NCBI GenBank assembly: GCA_017992055.1 | Contig: JAGOPK010000007.1 | Coordinates: 62,001 to 126,000 of the forward strand | Direction: 5' to 3' | Source: Burkholderiaceae bacterium | GTDB lineage: Bacteria; Pseudomonadota; Gammaproteobacteria; Burkholderiales; Burkholderiaceae_C | DNA: 64,000 nt | Shown: in pieces, positions 1 through 7,886 of the stretch | Position numbering within the stretch: position 1 is the first letter of the stretch | Layout of the letters: each line of letters opens with the position of its first letter | Notes under the pieces: model-generated | What the model was told of the DNA's origin: nothing | Seen by the model: the letters and a program-made list of their open reading frames with translations, nothing else | The model's database searches: none | Made by a program: the position numbers and the translations under genes

Positions 1-148
1 GGGCCGCCAGCAGGCGCCGCAGCACCGGCAGCGCGGCGGCCGGCGAATCCGAGGTGGCCGCGCGGTGCAGGCGCCGGGCCTCGCGCAGCACGATCTCGGT
101 GGAGGGGCAGGAAGGGTCGCGCCCAGGGCGCGAAAGAGAGACAGGCAT
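1..148 (-). CDS. Hypothetical protein, N-terminal part only
   Basis: Only the first 49 codons are in the window; the gene runs off the left edge on the minus strand. An ATG complement lies at 146-148 with a GGAG ribosome binding site five bases upstream (complement at 154-157). The visible peptide begins MPVSLSRPGRDPSCPSTEI and continues with a helical, Arg/Ala/Leu-rich stretch that looks like folded protein, not antisense noise. No family is recognisable from this short piece, so no function is assigned. Confidence 0.5.
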   Translation of the reverse strand, partial: MPVSLSRPGRDPSCPSTEIVLREARRLHRAATSDSPAAALPVLRRLLAA

Positions 149-312
149 ACCAGCTCCGATGTCGGGTGGCCGATCTCGCCGCGGGCCACGGAGGGTATGC
201 AAGCAGGGCTTGCGATGGCAGGTGCTTGCGCTTTCGCGAGAGGGGCGTCCTGGCAGCCCGGCGCGCATTCTATCGTCGGGTCTGGTGGCGCTGCGCGCCT
301 GTCAACCTGCCG

Positions 313-537
313 TCAGCGCGCCGGTGGCCCGGCCAGGAACGCGGCCACCAGCGCATTGGCATGGCCGTGGCCCAGGCCGTGCCGGGTTTTCAGCAGGGCC
401 ACCAGTTCCATGTGCTTCATCGCACCGGCCTGGGCCAGCAGCGCCATCCAGTGCGCAATCGGCTGGCCGTAGGTCTTCTCGATGGACGGAAAGTACGAGG
501 CAGGTCCTTTCGTCTTCGGCTGGTCGTCATCCGGCAT
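313..537 (-). CDS. DUF4287 domain protein
   Basis: A 74-residue protein with the core of the DUF4287 family: after an acidic/Lys-rich N-terminus it reads SYFPSIEKTYGQPIAHWMAL, then a helix ending in KHMELVALLKTRHGLGHGHA, which is the typical compact helical arrangement of this family. Members are small cytosolic proteins of unknown function. The start ATG at 537 is supported by an AGGAG site (RC of about 542-546); a longer in-frame extension upstream has poor composition and was discarded. It stands alone, with unrelated neighbours on the same strand. Confidence 0.75.
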   Translation of the reverse strand: MPDDDQPKTKGPASYFPSIEKTYGQPIAHWMALLAQAGAMKHMELVALLKTRHGLGHGHANALVAAFLAGPPAR

Positions 538-649
538 GTGCGCTCCTGTGTGGCTTGGCGTGGAAGGATGAACCGCGGGCATCGTGCCGCTGTCGCACCA
601 CGACGAACGGGCCGGCGCGGGATCGACAAGACCGGCCCCCAGGCCGGCC

Positions 650-1276
650 CTAGCGTGCCCGATCCAGCCACCAGGCCAGCACCGGCAGCGCCACCACATT
701 CAAGGCGACGGTGACCCAGAACACCTGGCGGAACGCGGCCTTGGTGGACTTGTGGCGCAGCCACTGCTGCGCCAGCAAGGCGCCCGGCCAGCCACCGGCC
801 AGGGCCAGCAGGTGCAGGTTGTTCTCGGACGTGCGCCAGGCGCCGCGCGTGGCCGCCGACTTGTCGGCGGCATAGGCGACAAAGCTGGCCAGGCTGAGCA
901 CCACATAGGCACCAGGCACCCAGGCCGGAGGCCGCCACAGCACCGCGACGACCACAAACAGCAGCAAGAACGCCGGGATCGCGAACAGCGTGGCGCCGCC
1001 CCACTGGGCCCGGCCGCCTGGCCTGCGCTCTCCGGCACGGCCTGCGTCGGATACAGGCGAGGCCCGGCGTGGCACCAGCGCCTGCACACGCACCGCCCGC
1101 TTGCCCTTGGGACCGACCTCCACCTCGAACGACACCGGCTGCTGCAGACGGGGCCGCGCCGCATCACGCGGCCAGGCGGAGATGTGCACAAAGATGGGTT
1201 CGCCGCCCTGGGTCGATTCGATGCGGCCAAAACCGCGTTGATCGTTCCAGTCGGTCAGGGTGCCTTCGAAGCGCAT
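650..1276 (-). CDS. Cold-shock domain / DUF1294 membrane protein
   Basis: A 208-residue two-domain protein. Residues 1-65 form a cold-shock (OB-fold) domain with an RNP1-like RGFGRI at 14-19 and an RNP2-like IFVHIS at 28-33, which should bind single-stranded nucleic acid. After a basic linker come hydrophobic segments (one near 95-114) and a DUF1294 module (about 125-205) with DKSAATRGAWRTSE and LAGGWPGALLAQQWLRHKS. This fusion is widespread in proteobacteria; its function is not established, but the architecture suggests a membrane-tethered nucleic-acid-binding protein. Length is normal for the family. Confidence 0.85.
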   Translation of the reverse strand: MRFEGTLTDWNDQRGFGRIESTQGGEPIFVHISAWPRDAARPRLQQPVSFEVEVGPKGKRAVRVQALVPRRASPVSDAGRAGERRPGGRAQWGGATLFAIPAFLLLFVVVAVLWRPPAWVPGAYVVLSLASFVAYAADKSAATRGAWRTSENNLHLLALAGGWPGALLAQQWLRHKSTKAAFRQVFWVTVALNVVALPVLAWWLDRAR

Positions 1277-1307
1277 GGGACGGGAGGGTATCGAGGGGCC
1301 GTGAAGC

Positions 1308-2279
1308 TTAAGCGACGGTGGGGGGATTGCCGTCTCCCGCCCTCCCCAGCCACCCCCTCAAGAACCCCACCGCCACCCTCACCTTGGCCGATTCGGCCAG
1401 CCGTTGTGGCGTCACCGCCCACACGCTGGCGGCCTGGTGCCAGCCCGGCAGCACCTGCTGCAGCCGGCCGTCGCGCAGGGCGTCGCCCACGTCCCAGACG
1501 CTGCGCAGCACGATGCCGCGGCCGTCCAGCGCCCACTGCACGCCGACCTCGCCGTGGTTGGTGGACAGCGGCCCGGTCACCTTGGCGGTGGCCGAGGCAC
1601 CGCCCGGGCCTTGCAGCCGCCACACGCCGAACGGGTGGTCGCGCTCCTTGATCACCAGGCAGGCATGCTGGGCCAGGTCTTGCGGGCTGCGCGGCGCGCC
1701 GCCGGCACGCGCCAGATAGGCCGGCGCGGCGCACAGCACGCGGTGGTTGTCCATCAGCCGGTGGGCGATCAGGTGGGGCGCGATGTCGTCGCCCACGCGC
1801 ACGTCCAGGTCGTAGCCCTCGGCGGCCGGGTCCACCAGGCGGTCCAGCACCTCGAAGCGCACGGCCAGTGCCGGATGGGCCTCGGCCAGGGCCGACAGCG
1901 CCGGCGCCACCACGCGCCGGCCGAAGCCGAAGCTGCTGCACACGCGCAGCAGGCCACGCGGCAGCTCGCGCGCCTGGCCCACGGCCTGCACCAGCAGGTC
2001 CAGCTCGTCCAGCACCTGCTGGGCATGGCGGTAGACGCGCTCGCCGGCCTCGGTGACGCTGACACGCCGCGTGGTGCGCAGCAGCAGCGGCGTGCCCAGG
2101 GCCTGCTCCAGCAGCCGGATGCGCTTGGTGACGTAGGCCGGCGACACGCCCAGCTCCTGCGCCGCGGCGCTGAAGCTGGCGCGCCGCGCCACCACGGTGA
2201 ACACGCGCAGGTCCTCGTGGGCCGGCAGGCCCGAGGGCAGCGGCGTATCGTCGGCGGGCTGGGTCGGCATGGCCGTCAT
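1308..2279 (-). CDS. dmlR: LysR-type regulator, DmlR-like
   Basis: A LysR-family transcription factor (about 323 residues): an N-terminal winged helix (DLRVFTVVARRASFSAAAQ, then SPAYVTKRIRLLEQALG and LLRTTRRVSVTEAGE), followed by a substrate-binding-like effector domain. It is divergent from the D-malate/tartrate dehydrogenase gene, the arrangement of dmlR-dmlA in Escherichia coli, so it probably activates that gene in response to D-malate or tartrate. The start is uncertain: ATGs at 2297, 2282, 2279 and 2270 are all in frame. The first two lie inside or touch a palindrome, and 2279 or 2270 fits the family length best. The symbol is inferred from context. Confidence 0.8.
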   Translation of the reverse strand: MTAMPTQPADDTPLPSGLPAHEDLRVFTVVARRASFSAAAQELGVSPAYVTKRIRLLEQALGTPLLLRTTRRVSVTEAGERVYRHAQQVLDELDLLVQAVGQARELPRGLLRVCSSFGFGRRVVAPALSALAEAHPALAVRFEVLDRLVDPAAEGYDLDVRVGDDIAPHLIAHRLMDNHRVLCAAPAYLARAGGAPRSPQDLAQHACLVIKERDHPFGVWRLQGPGGASATAKVTGPLSTNHGEVGVQWALDGRGIVLRSVWDVGDALRDGRLQQVLPGWHQAASVWAVTPQRLAESAKVRVAVGFLRGWLGRAGDGNPPTVA

Positions 2280-2280
2280 C

Positions 2281-2297
2281 ATGCACGAATCGTGCAT
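2281..2297. promoter_or_regulatory. Perfect palindrome between dmlR and dmlA
   Basis: Sequence ATGCACGA-A-TCGTGCAT has two perfect 8-base arms around one central base. It sits at the 5' end of the LysR gene and 92 bp upstream of the dehydrogenase start, as expected of an autoregulatory and activation site shared by a divergent LysR pair. LysR factors bind dyads of the T-N11-A type; here T2282 and A2296 give a slightly wider dyad, so the exact match is not proven. Confidence 0.6.
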
Positions 2298-2388
2298 GAC
2301 GAATGCACCGATGCGCCATTGATGCCCATCCGTGAATGACGACAATGACCGCCAACCCCAATCCGCCCACCGACCAGGAGACCCCCGC

Positions 2389-3471
2389 ATGAGCAAGACG
2401 CACAAGATCGCCGTGATTCCCGGCGACGGCATCGGCAAGGAAGTGACGCCCGAGGGCCTTCGCGCGCTGAAGGCCGTGGCCCAGCGCTTTGACCTGAAGC
2501 TGGAGCTGACCGAGATTGCCTGGGCCAGCTGCGACTACTACGCTGCCCACGGCCAGATGATGCCGGACGACTGGAAGGCCCAGCTGCTGCCGATGGATGC
2601 GCTGCTGTTCGGCGCCGTGGGCTGGCCGGCCACCGTGCCCGACCACGTGTCGCTGTGGGGCAGCCTGCTGAAGTTCCGCCGCGAGTTTGACCAGTACATC
2701 AACCTGCGTCCGGCCAAGCTGATGCCCGGCGTGCCCTGCCCGCTGGCCAACAAGAAGCCCGGCGACATCGACATGCTGATCGTGCGCGAGAACACCGAGG
2801 GCGAGTACACCTCGCTGGGCGGCGTGATGTTCCCGGGCACCGAGCGCGAGTTCGTGGTGCAGGAAAACGTGTTCACCCGCATTGGCAGCGAGCGCCTGCT
2901 GAAGTACGCCTTCGAGCTGGCGCGCCAGCGCGCGCGCAAGCACGTCACCGTGGCCACCAAGAGCAATGGCATCGCGGTCAGCATGCCCTGGTGGGACGAG
3001 CGCGCGGCCGAGGTGGCGGCGCAGTACAGCGATGTCAGCTGGGACAAGCAGCACATCGACATCCTCAGCGCCCGCTTCGTGCTGCAGCCGCAGCGCTTTG
3101 ACGTTGTCGCTGCCACCAACCTGTTCGGCGACATCTTGAGCGACCTGGGCCCGGCCTGCACCGGCACCATCGGCATCGCGCCGAGTGCCAACCTCAACCC
3201 CGAGCGCAAGTTCCCCAGCCTGTTCGAGCCGGTGCACGGCAGCGCGCCCGACATCTACGGCCAGAACATCGCCAACCCGGTGGCCATGGTCTGGAGCGCG
3301 GCGATGATGCTGGACTTCCTGGGCGAGCGCGCGGCGCACGACTGCCTGCTTCGCGCCATCGAGGCGGTGCTGGTGGCCGGCCCCGAGCTGCGCACCCGCG
3401 ACCTGGGCGGCGCGGCCAGCACCACCGAGATGGGCCTGGCCATCGCCGAGCGGGTCAGCGGCGGCATCTGA
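2389..3471 (+). CDS. dmlA: D-malate / tartrate dehydrogenase (decarboxylating)
   Basis: A 360-residue isocitrate/isopropylmalate-dehydrogenase-family enzyme. It should oxidatively decarboxylate D-malate to pyruvate, or act on tartrate, with NAD+ and a divalent metal. Visible motifs: IAVIPGDGIGKEV at the N-terminus, ENTEGEYTSLGG from residue 134, the metal-binding GDILSDLGPACTGTIGIAP from 247, and GSAPDIYGQNIANP. The start at 2389 has an AGGAG site ten bases upstream; the longer frame from 2332 lacks one. Divergent from its LysR regulator. Similar enzymes differ in preference (D-malate, L-tartrate, isopropylmalate); the regulator context favours the D-malate/tartrate group. Confidence 0.88.
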   Translation: MSKTHKIAVIPGDGIGKEVTPEGLRALKAVAQRFDLKLELTEIAWASCDYYAAHGQMMPDDWKAQLLPMDALLFGAVGWPATVPDHVSLWGSLLKFRREFDQYINLRPAKLMPGVPCPLANKKPGDIDMLIVRENTEGEYTSLGGVMFPGTEREFVVQENVFTRIGSERLLKYAFELARQRARKHVTVATKSNGIAVSMPWWDERAAEVAAQYSDVSWDKQHIDILSARFVLQPQRFDVVAATNLFGDILSDLGPACTGTIGIAPSANLNPERKFPSLFEPVHGSAPDIYGQNIANPVAMVWSAAMMLDFLGERAAHDCLLRAIEAVLVAGPELRTRDLGGAASTTEMGLAIAERVSGGI

Positions 3472-3491
3472 GCGCAGCCCGGGCCGATCGG

Positions 3492-4871
3492 TCAGGGCAG
3501 GACCACGCGGCGCGCAAAGCCGTCGGCCACCAGCAGGGCCGGATCGGCGTCGGCGCTGTGCGTGCCGGGCCCGTTGGCCATGCCGGCCACCCAGGCACCG
3601 CCAGCCTGGGCCAGCAGCGCGCGGGCCTGGTTGTGCCGCGGCGCGGCCTGCAGGGCCAGGCGCTGCACGGCCTGGCCCGGCGCCGGCAGCAGGGCCAATA
3701 GTGGCTGCGCCTCTTCCGAGATGCTGGCGCCGGTCGGGTTCTGCCAGTAGCCGGTGCTGCCGGCCAGCAGCCAGCGGCCGTCGGCCAGGCGGATGGCGTC
3801 GAACAGCTGGTCGCTGCGGTCCACGTCCAGCGTCTGCTGCTGTTGCAAGGCACCGCTGGCCGCATCGACCCAGGCCAGCCAGCCGTCCCAGCTGCCGCCA
3901 TCGGCGCGGATGCCGGGGCGCACGCGGCCGATCAGCACGAGGCCAGTGCCCTGCCAGCGCAGGCCGTGCAGCTCGTTGCGCATGCCGGTGGCCACCAGGG
4001 TCGTGCCCAGGCGGCGTCCATCGGCGGCCAGGCGCGTGAGCAAGGCGCCGTCTTCGCCGGCGCCGGCGGTGGGCTCGCCAAAGTGCTGCTGGTGGCCCTG
4101 GGCCAGCTCGGTATGGCCCAGGCCGACGGCCAGCGCCACGCGGCCATCGTCGGCCACGTCCAGGCGCAGCTGCCAGGGGTTGTCCAGGCTGCCAAAAGGA
4201 TCGAAGCTGCCGCTGGTGGTGCGCCGCGCGCCGATGTAGACGCCGGGCTCGACCAGCGTGCGCCAGCTGCGGGCATAGGCGCCGCCCTGCCAGCGCAGCC
4301 CATGGGCCACCACGGCGGCCCGGCCGCTGCGCAGGGCCAGCACGGCCTGCTCGCCCTGGGCGGCCAGGCGCACCGCATCCAGCGTCACCCGCGGCATCAG
4401 CAAGGCGCCGCGCACCAGGTCGGCATCGCCCAGGAAGGGATCGTCGCGCCAGCCCGGATCGTCAAAGGCCTGGTCGGCCAGCACCTGGCCATCCGCGGCC
4501 AGGCGCAGCAGGCGCAGGGCATCGGCCTGGGCCAGCACCACGCTCAGCTGACCCGATGGATGCACGTCCATGTCGACCATCGCCCAGCCCGCCGGCGCTG
4601 CCACCGTCAGGGGCTGGGCCGGCGCCGGGCGCGACAGCAGCAGCACGCGGTCGGGCGTGCTCAGCTCCTGCAGCGCGCGCACGCGCTCGGACAGCGCCAC
4701 CCATTGCGTGTCGCCCTGCGCACGCAGCTTGACCAGGGCCAGGCCGGGCAAGGCCGCCTCGGCCGGCGGCACCGGGGGAGAGGTGGCCGTGTCACCGCCG
4801 CCGCCACCACCGCAGCCCGTCACCAGCACCGCCAGGGCCATCAGCCCGGCGCAGATCGATTGTTGCAGCAT
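3492..4871 (-). CDS. Predicted lipoprotein, propeller-like
   Basis: A 459-residue exported protein. The N-terminus MLQQSICAGLMALAVLVTGC is a lipoprotein signal with lipobox VTGC, so Cys20 would be lipidated, followed by a Gly-rich tether. The mature part repeats short strands such as WVALSERVRAL, GWAMVDMDVHPSGQLSVV and LADGRWLLAGSTGYW, resembling a beta-propeller, but no named family was recognised. A TTG start at 4886 is possible; the ATG at 4871 gives a better signal peptide. It converges with dmlA (20 bp between stops). Function unknown; an envelope binding or scaffold role is only a guess from the fold. Confidence 0.7.
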   Translation of the reverse strand: MLQQSICAGLMALAVLVTGCGGGGGGDTATSPPVPPAEAALPGLALVKLRAQGDTQWVALSERVRALQELSTPDRVLLLSRPAPAQPLTVAAPAGWAMVDMDVHPSGQLSVVLAQADALRLLRLAADGQVLADQAFDDPGWRDDPFLGDADLVRGALLMPRVTLDAVRLAAQGEQAVLALRSGRAAVVAHGLRWQGGAYARSWRTLVEPGVYIGARRTTSGSFDPFGSLDNPWQLRLDVADDGRVALAVGLGHTELAQGHQQHFGEPTAGAGEDGALLTRLAADGRRLGTTLVATGMRNELHGLRWQGTGLVLIGRVRPGIRADGGSWDGWLAWVDAASGALQQQQTLDVDRSDQLFDAIRLADGRWLLAGSTGYWQNPTGASISEEAQPLLALLPAPGQAVQRLALQAAPRHNQARALLAQAGGAWVAGMANGPGTHSADADPALLVADGFARRVVLP

Positions 4872-4954
4872 CGCCCGATGGTGCAAACGTCCATCGTCAG
4901 CGGCCAGCGCGATGCGACGAAATGCGGCCTGGCCGGGATGGCCGGTGTCGTCGC

Positions 4955-5494
4955 TCAGCCCGGTTCCAGCATGGCCGCCAGCTTGAGCACCGTGGCCCAG
5001 TTGCGCGTGGTCACGGCGCGGCCCGGCCGGCCGAGCAGGGCCGCCCCGACCGGGCTGTCGAGCAGGCCTTGCGGACAGTGCAGATAAGCGGCGTCGGCGG
5101 TGATGGCCAGGCGCTCGGGCGCCTGGGCCAGTGCCAGCAGCGGACGCAGGCCGTCCAGGCCGGCGGCGTCGGCGGCAAAGGCCACCAGAAAACGTGAGTG
5201 GTCTTCCAGCGGCGGCGGCATGGGATTGCCCTGCACCACGGCCGCCCAGTCGGCCGCCGACTTGACGATCACCGGCACCTCCAGGCCCAGCCTCTGCTGC
5301 AGCGCCTCGGCAATGGCCTGGGCATGGCGCTGGGCCGAACGGCCGCTGCTGGCAAACACCGCATTGCCGCTGTTCAGCAGGGTCTGCACCTGGCCATGGC
5401 CCAGGCCTTCGAGCAAGGCCTTGAACTCGGCCATCGGCACGCGCCGACCCTTGCCGACGTTCACGCCGCGCAGCAGCGCCACAAAACGGGGCAT
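4955..5494 (-). CDS. DUF1697 family protein
   Basis: A 179-residue DUF1697 protein. The diagnostic N-terminus MPRFVALLRGVNVGKGRRVP is followed by MAEFKALLEGLG, the TLLNSGNAVF motif, and near the C-terminus RNWATVLKLAAM, all hallmarks of this family. The family is common in bacteria and its biochemical role is unknown. The ATG at 5494 has a GGAGG site (RC of 5507-5511), so the longer frame to 5542 was rejected. No operon partner is apparent. Confidence 0.88.
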   Translation of the reverse strand: MPRFVALLRGVNVGKGRRVPMAEFKALLEGLGHGQVQTLLNSGNAVFASSGRSAQRHAQAIAEALQQRLGLEVPVIVKSAADWAAVVQGNPMPPPLEDHSRFLVAFAADAAGLDGLRPLLALAQAPERLAITADAAYLHCPQGLLDSPVGAALLGRPGRAVTTRNWATVLKLAAMLEPG

Positions 5495-5628
5495 GTCTGG
5501 ATTCCTCCGGAGCTTGTCAGCCCCGATCAGAACACGCCTCACCGGGCCCGCGGCGCCGGCCGGCGATCCCAGGGTAATCGCCAGTCGGCGCTGTCACCGG
5601 CTTGTCGCAGCGCCACGGCGACCACGCC

Positions 5629-5634
5629 TACAGT
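5629..5634 (+). promoter_or_regulatory. -10 box for a possibly leaderless acyl-CoA dehydrogenase mRNA
   Basis: TACAGT lies six bases before the ATG at 5641, with no ribosome binding site in between. At normal -10 to start spacing the transcript would begin at or next to the start codon. No good -35 is seen at 16-18 bp. Several other genes in this window share the geometry. Confidence 0.4.
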
Positions 5635-5640
5635 GGCCGC

Positions 5641-6813
5641 ATGCCCCAGCTGACGGCCCTGCCGCTGACCCCGCTGCCGCCCGAGGACGAAGCCCTGCGC
5701 CCGGCGGTGCGGCGCTTTCTGGCCGGGCGGCTGGATCACCTGGGCGCGGCCCGGCGCGCGCGCAGCTGGTCCGGCCACGATGCCGGCTTCAGCCGCGCCC
5801 TGGCCGCCCAGGGCTGGCTGGGCCTGACCCTGCCGCCCGAGTACGGCGGCGGCGGCCGCAGCCCGTTTGCGCGCTATGTGCTGGTCGAGGAACTGCTGGC
5901 CGCCGGCGCGCCGGTGGCCGCGCACTGGATCGCCGACCGCCAGAGCGGGCCGCTGATCCTCAAGTACGGCAGCGCCGCGCAAAAGGCCTTCTACCTGCCA
6001 CGCATCTGCCGCGGCGAGGCCTTTTTCTGCATCGGCATGAGCGAGCCCGGCAGCGGCTCCGACCTGGCCAGCGTGCGCAGCCGCGCCCAGCGCCAGGCCG
6101 ACGGCCGCTGGCGGCTCAACGGCCAGAAGGTCTGGACCACCCATGCCCAGCACTGCCAGTACATGATCGCCCTGGTGCGCACCTCGGGCGGCGCCGAGGA
6201 TCGCCATGCCGGCCTGTCGCAGCTGATCGTCGACCTGTCCCTGCCCGGCGTGACCGTGCGGCCGATCACCGACCTGGCCGGCGACCAGCATTTCTGCGAG
6301 GTGTTCTTCGACGACGTGGACCTGGCGCCCGAGGCGCTGATCGGCGACGAAGGCCAGGGCTGGGCCCAGGTCACGGCCGAGCTGGCCTTCGAGCGCAGCG
6401 GCCCCGAGCGCCTGTATTCCAGCCTGGTGCTGGCCGACGAGTGGCTGGCCTGGGCACGCCTGGCCTGCCCGCAGGACGCCGACGCCCAGCGCCTGGCCGG
6501 ACGCATCGCCGCCGCGCTGGCGCCGCTGCGGGCCATGGCCCTGGCCGTCACCGGCCGCCTGGCCCAGGGCCTGAGCCCGGTGGTCGAGGCGGCCCTGGTC
6601 AAGGACCTGGGCACCGGCGTCGAGCAGGACATCCCGGCCTGGATCGCCGACGACCTGGCCACGCGCCAGGCCGCCGACCCCGGCTTGGCCCTGCCCGCGG
6701 CGCTGACCGAGACCCTGCTCTACCTGAGCCAAGTGGCGCCCAGCTTCTCGCTGCGCGGCGGCACCCGCGACATCCTGCGCGGCATGATCGCCCGGGGCCT
6801 GGGACTGAGATGA
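5641..6813 (+). CDS. Acyl-CoA dehydrogenase, first subunit
   Basis: A 390-residue flavin acyl-CoA dehydrogenase that would introduce a 2,3-double bond into an acyl-CoA and pass electrons to ETF. It has the N-terminal helical domain (PEYGGGGRSPFARYVLVEEL), the FAD/substrate loop FCIGMSEPGSGSDLASVRS from about residue 129, NGQKVWTTHAQ, and a C-terminal GGTRDILRGMIARGLG. First gene of a four-gene operon; its stop overlaps the next start (ATGA at 6810). The pairing with a shorter, divergent dehydrogenase recalls the heteromeric FadE pairs of actinobacterial sterol degradation. The substrate cannot be read from sequence. Confidence 0.88.
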   Translation: MPQLTALPLTPLPPEDEALRPAVRRFLAGRLDHLGAARRARSWSGHDAGFSRALAAQGWLGLTLPPEYGGGGRSPFARYVLVEELLAAGAPVAAHWIADRQSGPLILKYGSAAQKAFYLPRICRGEAFFCIGMSEPGSGSDLASVRSRAQRQADGRWRLNGQKVWTTHAQHCQYMIALVRTSGGAEDRHAGLSQLIVDLSLPGVTVRPITDLAGDQHFCEVFFDDVDLAPEALIGDEGQGWAQVTAELAFERSGPERLYSSLVLADEWLAWARLACPQDADAQRLAGRIAAALAPLRAMALAVTGRLAQGLSPVVEAALVKDLGTGVEQDIPAWIADDLATRQAADPGLALPAALTETLLYLSQVAPSFSLRGGTRDILRGMIARGLGLR

Positions 6814-7886
6814 CAGAAGACCTGATCGCCGCACTGAGCGAAGCGCTGGCCGGCCTGCTGGCCGACCACTGTCCGCCGGCCGCGGTGCGGGCCATCGAGG
6901 CGCTGCCCTGTGCGCAGGCCGGAGACAGCGTGGCGCCGCTGTGGCGCGCCATCGCCAATGCCGGCTTTGCCGATGCGCTGGTCGATGAAGCCCAAGGAGG
7001 CGCCGGCCTGGGCCTGGCCGCGCTGGCCGCAGTGGCCGATCTGGCCGGCCGCCATGCACTGCCGCTGCCGCTGGCCGAAACCCTGCTGGCGCGTGCCGCG
7101 CTGGCCCGCGCCGGCCTGGCCGCGCCCGATGGCGCCATCGCGCTGGGCTGCGCCGCGGCCCAGGCCGATGGCGGCTGGCGCTGCGCCGCCGTGTTCCAGG
7201 CCCTGGGCGCGGTAGCGGTGCTGGCCGGCTGCGAAGGCGATCTGCGCCTGCTGCCGCTGGATCAAGCCCAGGGCTCGACCTGGGACGGCCAGGGCGCCTG
7301 GCCGCTGCTGAGCACGCTGCTGTGGCCGGCCGCGGTGGTGCAGGCCGCGCCGCGCCTGAGCGCGCCGGACGATCTGCTGGCCTGGCAGGCCCTGGCCGCC
7401 GCGGCCACGCTGTCCGGCAGCCTGGCCATGGCCTTCGAGCTGAGCCTGGCCCATGCCAACCAGCGCCGCCAGTTCGGCCGCGCCATCGGCCAGTTCCAGG
7501 CCATCCAGCACCAGCTGGCGCAGATGGCCGAGCAGGCCTTTGCCACGCGCATGGCGGTGCAGCTGGCCTGCCAGTACGGCGCGGGCGGCGCGGGCGGCGC
7601 GGACGGGGCCACCGATGCGCTGCGCGTGGCCGCCGCCAAGGCCCGCGCCGGCGAGGCCGTGCTGACCGTGGCCGCACTGGCCCATGGCATCCATGGCGCC
7701 ATCGGCTTCACCCGCGAGGCCGACCTGCAGCTCTTCACCCGCCGCCTGCATGCCGGCCGCCAATGCGCCGGCAGCGAGGCCTTCTGGCAGCGCCGCCTGG
7801 GCGCCGCGCTGCTGGCCGGCCAAGCGCCGTGGCTGGATGTGCTGCGCGGGCTGACCGATTCCCCGTTTCAAGAGACCCCGCCATGA
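6810..7886 (+). CDS. Acyl-CoA dehydrogenase-like, second subunit
   Basis: A 358-residue divergent member of the acyl-CoA dehydrogenase family. The N-terminal helices (LWRAIANAGFADALVDEAQG) and C-terminal helices (QRRQFGRAIGQFQAIQHQLA, then HGIHGAIGFTREADLQLFTR) are intact. The middle beta domain is short and lacks the clear SEPGSGSD-type flavin loop of its partner. This suggests a partner subunit, with the active site assembled between the two proteins, though that is inference. Start ATG at 6810 overlaps the upstream stop and its own stop overlaps the downstream start at 7883, so the three proteins are probably translationally coupled. Confidence 0.85.
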   Translation: MTEDLIAALSEALAGLLADHCPPAAVRAIEALPCAQAGDSVAPLWRAIANAGFADALVDEAQGGAGLGLAALAAVADLAGRHALPLPLAETLLARAALARAGLAAPDGAIALGCAAAQADGGWRCAAVFQALGAVAVLAGCEGDLRLLPLDQAQGSTWDGQGAWPLLSTLLWPAAVVQAAPRLSAPDDLLAWQALAAAATLSGSLAMAFELSLAHANQRRQFGRAIGQFQAIQHQLAQMAEQAFATRMAVQLACQYGAGGAGGADGATDALRVAAAKARAGEAVLTVAALAHGIHGAIGFTREADLQLFTRRLHAGRQCAGSEAFWQRRLGAALLAGQAPWLDVLRGLTDSPFQETPP

